From NCBI GenBank assembly GCA_944382705.1, contig CALWNE010000021.1, positions 1-16,580 of the forward strand: a DNA stretch of 16,580 nt, read 5' to 3'. The notes beneath the pieces are model-generated. The model worked only from the letters and a program-made list of their open reading frames with translations. It had not been told where the DNA came from and did not search any database. Position 1 is the stretch's first letter. Every line of letters begins with the position of its first letter. A program made the position numbers and the translations under genes. Source of the stretch: an uncultured Allofournierella sp. (GTDB taxonomy: Bacteria > Bacillota > Clostridia > Oscillospirales > Ruminococcaceae). Shown piece after piece: positions 12,837-16,580 of the stretch.

Positions 12837-13118
12837 TTTCGATATAACCTTTAAGTGTTTCGATCATCGCGTCGGCGTGCCCTGTGCCCGCTACGATGGA
12901 GTGGCAGTCACGCCCGAGCATATGGGTGTAAACGGCGTTGATCTCGGGGATCTCAATATCAAAGGCCTCGGCGGTCTGCTTGATGATAAAGTCGATGCCG
13001 CCGATGGTCACCTTGCCCTCGCCGATCACATGCGTGATCTTGTGCACAGAGCTGTCGAAAATCTCGCCGAACGCACCGGTGAACTGATCGATCAGCGCCT
13101 TGCCGCCGCCGTTTTCAG
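12829..13118 (-). pseudogene. C-terminal remnant of an unidentified gene (about 95 aa), 5' truncated
   Basis: I do not recognise the family. An open frame of convincing protein character (SENGGGKALIDQFTGAFG..HKITHVIGEG..IGGIDFIIKQTAEAFDIEIPEINAVYTHMLGRDCHSIVAGTGHADAMIETLKGYIEKG) runs from about 13118 to a stop at 12829. No ATG or ribosome-binding site exists upstream. A GTG at 13047 would give only 72 aa and would cut through the good sequence. Past about 13118 the frame enters the back of a different gene remnant on the plus strand and stops at 13167-13165. It therefore looks like the 3' end of a larger, probably enzymatic, soluble protein that lost its 5' part in a rearrangement. GC-rich codon style matches the GH2 gene more than the DUF2975 gene. 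Confidence 0.6.
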
Positions 13119-13121
13119 AAT

Positions 13122-13226
13122 ACGCCGCGTGTGGAATATTCCCTGACGGAACTCGGCCAAAGTCTTAAACCGATTTTGGAAGCGATGCAAAATTTGGGCG
13201 AGGCATACAAGACGTTGCAAAATTAA
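13122..13226 (+). pseudogene. HxlR-family regulator remnant (C-terminal 34 aa)
   Basis: The plus frame reads TPRVEYSLTELGQSLKPILEAMQNLGEAYKTLQN and then TAA (13224-13226). VEYSLTELGxSLxPxL is the hallmark C-terminal helix and wing of HxlR winged-helix regulators, which are normally about 100-120 aa. The DNA-binding part expected upstream is absent: codons before 13119 are Arg-rich noise complementary to the minus-strand remnant. It is thus 5' truncated at the same point as its neighbour. Confidence 0.72.
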
Positions 13227-13227
13227 A

Positions 13228-13260
13228 ACAGCGGGCATCCGATTTCCGGATGCCCGCTGT
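13228..13260 (-). terminator. Terminator of the GH2 operon
   Basis: Arms 13228-13241 and 13247-13260 (ACAGCGGGCATCCG with its complement) pair perfectly over 14 bp around a 5-nt loop. On the minus strand TTTAATTTT follows. It lies 14 nt past the GH2 stop and 1 nt past the HxlR remnant stop, so it may have served both. Confidence 0.85.
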
Positions 13261-13274
13261 GCCTTTATAAGCCG

Positions 13275-15560
13275 TTATTTCCTTTTTGGTTTTTTGATCT
13301 TATTTAAAGTTTTGTTTAAATCCAAGATCTGCTCTTTTGTAAATTTGCCGCCGAGCATCGCGAACACGCGCTTTACGGTAAAGCCCTTTGCCATGTCGAA
13401 CATCGTGCGGTTGAGCGTAAAGCCCGAAACGGAGCGGACTTTGGAATTTACGCCTTTTTTCTTATCTTTGGGCTTTTGCTCAGAATCACCTTTCACCCCG
13501 GACAGCAGTACCTTCGCAAATTTCAGCATAAACAGCTTGCCGCGCGCCGTAGAAAGGATGCTTCCGATGGTGTCGTTGACGGAAAAATACCCCTCGGGCA
13601 TCGTGATCTCAAACCAGTTGATGACGCCGCCGGCCTCTTTCATGCGGTAGCTTTCATCAAATTTCTCAACCTTTTGGAGCTTTGCTTCATCCGTGCTTTC
13701 GCCCGCCTTTGCGACGAGCACCGTTTCACCTTCGTTTTGCACATTGAAATAGAAGAACGGGTATTTGCCCTTTTGCTGTACGCCGACGCTCTTGCCGTTG
13801 GCAAACAGCTCTACTTCGTCGCGGTTGGAATACACCGTGACCTTGGTCACATCTTCCGTGCGCCGCACATACCGCTTGCCGCAGATGTGCACGAACGGTT
13901 CGCCGGAGAGCCATGCCTTGTAGGCGTAAAAGCTGTCTTTTTTGTATTTGCGGTCAAAGGTCACAAGTCCCTTGTGGTTCATGCCGTTTTCACCGCCCTC
14001 GGCTCTGGCGTCGGCGGCAAAGTCAAACATATTCCAAACATGCGTTGCCCAAAGGTAGGGGCGGTCTATGATCTGCTTGATGAGTTCTTCGTGGTAATAC
14101 GCCTGATACTCCTCGGTGTAATCGCCCTGCTGGGGCTCCGAGGTATGCCAGTCGAGGGCTTCACAGCCGTATTCGCTGATGCCGATGGCGCGGTTCGGGT
14201 ATTTTTTGTGGAAGCGGTCGAACCACGGCCCGTACATATCGACCGTCCCGCCGTACCAACCGAAGTAGTGGTTGTAGGAGACGATGTCCGTCATGTGCAC
14301 ATAGGCTTCGTCCATGCCGCACATCGTCAGCACCGCGAGCGTGGTGGGACGGGTTTTATCTAAGCTGTGTGCCAAGTCGTTGAGCATTTTGTGATTGTCT
14401 AAAAGCCCTTTATCCGCCGCGCCGTGCATCGTGATCTCGTTGGAAAGGCCCCACGTCACGATGCAGGGATGGTTGTAGTTCTGGCAGATGAGCTCCGTCA
14501 GCTGCGTTTTGGTGTTTTCCACGCCGTTCGGCAGGTGCTGCGAGATATACGGGATCTCCGCCCAAACGACCAGCCCGCGTTCGTCGCACAGGTCGTAAAA
14601 CGCCTGCGCGTGCTGGTAGTGGGCGAGCCGAATCGTGTTCGCGCCCATTTCGCAGATGAGGTCTATATCCTCTTTATGATGTTCCGACTTCAGCGCATTG
14701 CCGATGCCGGGCCGGTCCTGATGGCGCGAAACGCCGCGCAGGGGATAGGGCTTGCCGTTTAAGAAAAAGCCCTCTTGCGCATCCATGCGGAAGCTGCGGC
14801 AGCCGAAGCGCGCGGAGACCTCATCCTGTGCTTCCCCGCCGAGCAAAAGCGTCGCACGAAGTGTGTAGAGATATGGGTCATGTATGCCGTCCCAAAGGTG
14901 CGCGTTTGTAAGGCACATCGTCGTTTCCGTGTTATCTGATGTGACCTCCGCCGTCAACACCGTTTCATTGTCCGCAAGGATCTCATAACGAATGCCGCAC
15001 GGCGTTTTGCACTGCACAAAGGTCTTGACCGTAACGGTGCAGTCCTTCCCCTCCATAACGGGGGTGACCATCAGGCCCGGCGCACCGTTCCACAGCAGGT
15101 CAAAATGGTTTTCAGGCACGCCGATGAGCGTTACGTCGCGGTAAATGCCGCCGTAAAACGTGAAGTCTGCCATTTGCGGATATACGTGGTCGTTCGGCGC
15201 GTTGTCCGCGACCACCGCGAGCAGGTTTTTTTCGAGCACTTCGGGAAGCCGCGCACGGAAAGTCGAATATCCGCCGTCGTGCGCCGCGATCTTTTCGCCG
15301 TTCCAATAGATCTCGGCGGACGAGTTCACGCCGTCGAATTGAATATAGCGCTCTGCGCCTTCGGGCAAGTCCGAAGCGGCAAGGGACTTGACAAAACAGC
15401 CCTTCCCGCGGAAATAGTCGTTGCCGCCGTCCTGCCCGTCAGAACCGTTCCAGGTGTACGGCAGATCGAGTGCCTCGAAGTCCGTAAGCATCATGCCGGG
15501 CGAGCAATCCGCATCCTTTTTGAACAGCCAGCCCTGATCGATAAGCTTTGTGTTACGCAT
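13275..15560 (-). CDS. Glycoside hydrolase family 2 enzyme, probable beta-galactosidase (761 aa)
   Basis: A retaining GH2 exo-glycosidase, probably cytoplasmic (no signal peptide). Sugar-binding domain (about 5-150: YFRGKGCFVKSL, FDGVNSSAEIYWNGE, FTFYGGIYRDVTLI), Ig-like domain (about 150-262), TIM barrel (about 263-550) starting LRGVSRHQDRPGIG. The acid/base is Glu375 in GLSNE and the nucleophile Glu463 in ISEYGCE. HVWNMFDF (507-514) and GMNHKGLVTFDRK (526-538) follow. LRGVSRHQDRP and the length fit LacZ-type beta-galactosidase. NHKG at 528-531 sits where beta-glucuronidases have NxKG, but many GH2 galactosidases have a similar NDKGL there, so glucuronidase is a secondary option. After about 620 come a beta domain, a charged linker (690-706) and a Lys-rich C-terminal module (about 708-761) of unknown role. 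Start ATG has AAGGAGA upstream, lying at the end of the transporter gene 3 nt away. Confidence 0.9.
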   Translation of the reverse strand: MRNTKLIDQGWLFKKDADCSPGMMLTDFEALDLPYTWNGSDGQDGGNDYFRGKGCFVKSLAASDLPEGAERYIQFDGVNSSAEIYWNGEKIAAHDGGYSTFRARLPEVLEKNLLAVVADNAPNDHVYPQMADFTFYGGIYRDVTLIGVPENHFDLLWNGAPGLMVTPVMEGKDCTVTVKTFVQCKTPCGIRYEILADNETVLTAEVTSDNTETTMCLTNAHLWDGIHDPYLYTLRATLLLGGEAQDEVSARFGCRSFRMDAQEGFFLNGKPYPLRGVSRHQDRPGIGNALKSEHHKEDIDLICEMGANTIRLAHYQHAQAFYDLCDERGLVVWAEIPYISQHLPNGVENTKTQLTELICQNYNHPCIVTWGLSNEITMHGAADKGLLDNHKMLNDLAHSLDKTRPTTLAVLTMCGMDEAYVHMTDIVSYNHYFGWYGGTVDMYGPWFDRFHKKYPNRAIGISEYGCEALDWHTSEPQQGDYTEEYQAYYHEELIKQIIDRPYLWATHVWNMFDFAADARAEGGENGMNHKGLVTFDRKYKKDSFYAYKAWLSGEPFVHICGKRYVRRTEDVTKVTVYSNRDEVELFANGKSVGVQQKGKYPFFYFNVQNEGETVLVAKAGESTDEAKLQKVEKFDESYRMKEAGGVINWFEITMPEGYFSVNDTIGSILSTARGKLFMLKFAKVLLSGVKGDSEQKPKDKKKGVNSKVRSVSGFTLNRTMFDMAKGFTVKRVFAMLGGKFTKEQILDLNKTLNKIKKPKRK

Positions 15561-15563
15561 AAG

Positions 15564-16580
15564 TTATTCTCCTTGCATGGTTTCCGCAACGTCTCCGTTT
15601 GCCGGGGCAAACGCCTGCTCCTGCTTGAGGTCGATGTTATAGATGAATTTCATGGAGACCGTCATGACCGCAAGCCCTGCAACAAGCAGCAGGATATACA
15701 GCGTCTTGAACTTTGCAGAGGCTTCGTCGGTCTGCACGGGGGCGGATTCCACATAGCCGGCCGCGCTCAAAGACAGCGCCACGACGGCGGAACCGACGCC
15801 CTGCGCGAGATTGCGGAAGAAGGAATAGATCGCGTAAAGCGACCCCTCCTCGCGCACGCCCTTTTTGCGGTAGCTCATTTCAATGCAGTCGGCGACGATC
15901 GCCCACACGATGATCTGGAACACGCAGCTGCCGATGTTGACAAGCATCAGCCCGGCGATATACAGCACCATGCCTTTTGTGTCGGGCGTGATGGGCAGGA
16001 ACAGCATCAGAATACCCGCAAGCATACTGCCCAAGCCCCCGAGAACGATGAACCGCTTTTTGCCGACCTTGCCGACGATCGTAGAGGCGAACGGCATGAG
16101 CGCCAGCAGCGGTACATAGGAGGCGATCATGGCGAAAGACGCTTTTTCCGCATCATGGAAATAAAATTGGAATACCAGGTTGTTGACCGAAGCGGAGGAG
16201 TTGTGAAACGCCACAACAGCGAAGGTCGCGATAGTGATGGCGAGCAGCGCGCGGTTCGTGAAAAAGGACTTGATCGTGGAAAGGTAGCTGACCTTTTCTA
16301 CGCGTTCCTCGCGAACGACACGTTCCGTCACCATTTTGCGAAGCAGGATAAACACAAAAAAGGCCACCACGGAAAATACGACAGCCACGAGGAACATCCG
16401 GCTTTCCGAAAGCACGTTATCCACATACACGACCTGCGGAAGCAGCATGACGAGAACAGCAGCAACACCCGCACCGATGCTGCGGAAGGTGGAAAGCGAG
16501 GTGCGCTGCTTCGGGTCTTCAGTGATGACGGAGTGCAGGGAACCGTATGGAACATTGACCATGGTGTAAGCGGTCGTATA
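15564..16580 (-). CDS. GPH-family (MelB/UidB-like) glycoside:cation symporter, 5' end beyond window
   Basis: The visible 338 residues are the C-terminal two thirds of a glycoside-pentoside-hexuronide family carrier (usual length about 450-480 aa, 12 helices). The signature after helix 4 is seen: AYTMVNVPYGSLHSVITEDPKQRTSLSTFRSIGAG. About eight further hydrophobic helices follow, including ALLAITIATFAVVAFH, FIVLGGLGSMLAGILMLFLPI, and ending FKTLYILLLVAGLAVMTVSMKFIYNIDL with a hydrophilic tail. The frame stays open to 16580 (codons before the ATG at 16562 read YTTAYT, typical of helix 4), so that ATG is internal and the gene is not complete here. It is the upstream partner of the GH2 gene (TAA, 3 nt, ATG; the GH2 ribosome-binding site lies in its last codons), so it most likely imports the glycoside that the enzyme cleaves. 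Confidence 0.9.
   Translation of the reverse strand, partial: YTTAYTMVNVPYGSLHSVITEDPKQRTSLSTFRSIGAGVAAVLVMLLPQVVYVDNVLSESRMFLVAVVFSVVAFFVFILLRKMVTERVVREERVEKVSYLSTIKSFFTNRALLAITIATFAVVAFHNSSASVNNLVFQFYFHDAEKASFAMIASYVPLLALMPFASTIVGKVGKKRFIVLGGLGSMLAGILMLFLPITPDTKGMVLYIAGLMLVNIGSCVFQIIVWAIVADCIEMSYRKKGVREEGSLYAIYSFFRNLAQGVGSAVVALSLSAAGYVESAPVQTDEASAKFKTLYILLLVAGLAVMTVSMKFIYNIDLKQEQAFAPANGDVAETMQGE

Noticed and set aside
12829..13047. GTG 13047 as the start of an intact 72-aa gene
   Set aside because: No ribosome-binding site, and protein-like sequence continues about 70 bp further upstream in the same frame, so this is a truncated remnant.
16560..16562. ATG 16562 as the start of the transporter
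   Set aside because: The frame is open to the window edge with family-typical residues before it, and the first three helices of a GPH carrier would be missing.

Overview
The window looks like chromosomal DNA of a gut Bacillota (Clostridia), most like the Oscillospiraceae/Ruminococcaceae (Faecalibacterium or Subdoligranulum type). The reasons are GC-rich genes with strong AAAGGAGG ribosome-binding sites, AT-rich spacers, consensus sigma-A promoters, and a typical gene set: tRNA-Asp/tRNA-Thr, AIM24, a MoxR/VWA pair, a solute-binding diguanylate cyclase, CopA, a DUF2975-XRE pair, and a GPH transporter with a GH2 glycosidase. The taxon is inferred from style, not from a search.

Layout. 1-126 (minus): the end of a tRNA operon (Asp, then a cut tRNA-Thr) with its promoter. 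311-1660 (plus): a small unknown gene and an AIM24-family gene closed by a strong terminator. 1712-5837 (plus): a promoter and a tight three-gene operon coding a BspA-like leucine-rich-repeat protein, a protein with a metallopeptidase-like domain and a VWA domain, and a MoxR-like AAA+ ATPase, closed by two bidirectional hairpins. 5886-8643 (minus): a membrane diguanylate cyclase with two solute-binding domains and an abnormal start region. 8877-11630 (minus): a copper operon in which CopA and a CopZ-like chaperone form one uninterrupted reading frame, although the CopZ part has its own ribosome-binding site and ATG. 11834-12725 (minus): an AT-rich DUF2975 membrane protein and XRE regulator pair with a consensus promoter and a candidate operator. 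12829-13226: two gene remnants, both cut at their 5' ends, meeting back to back at about 13,118-13,122. 13228-16580 (minus): a GH2 beta-galactosidase-like enzyme preceded by a GPH-family sugar transporter that runs off the window.

How the genes work together. The MoxR ATPase and VWA protein probably act as a chaperone or remodelling pair, and the LRR protein co-transcribed with them is the likely adaptor or client; this is the least understood block. CopA exports Cu(I) and CopZ delivers it. DUF2975 and XRE form a self-regulating pair. The GPH carrier imports a glycoside that the GH2 enzyme hydrolyses. Base composition and codon style change in the AT-rich DUF2975/XRE segment and again beyond about 12.8 kb. 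Together with the back-to-back broken genes, this points to a recombination or insertion boundary, or an assembly join.
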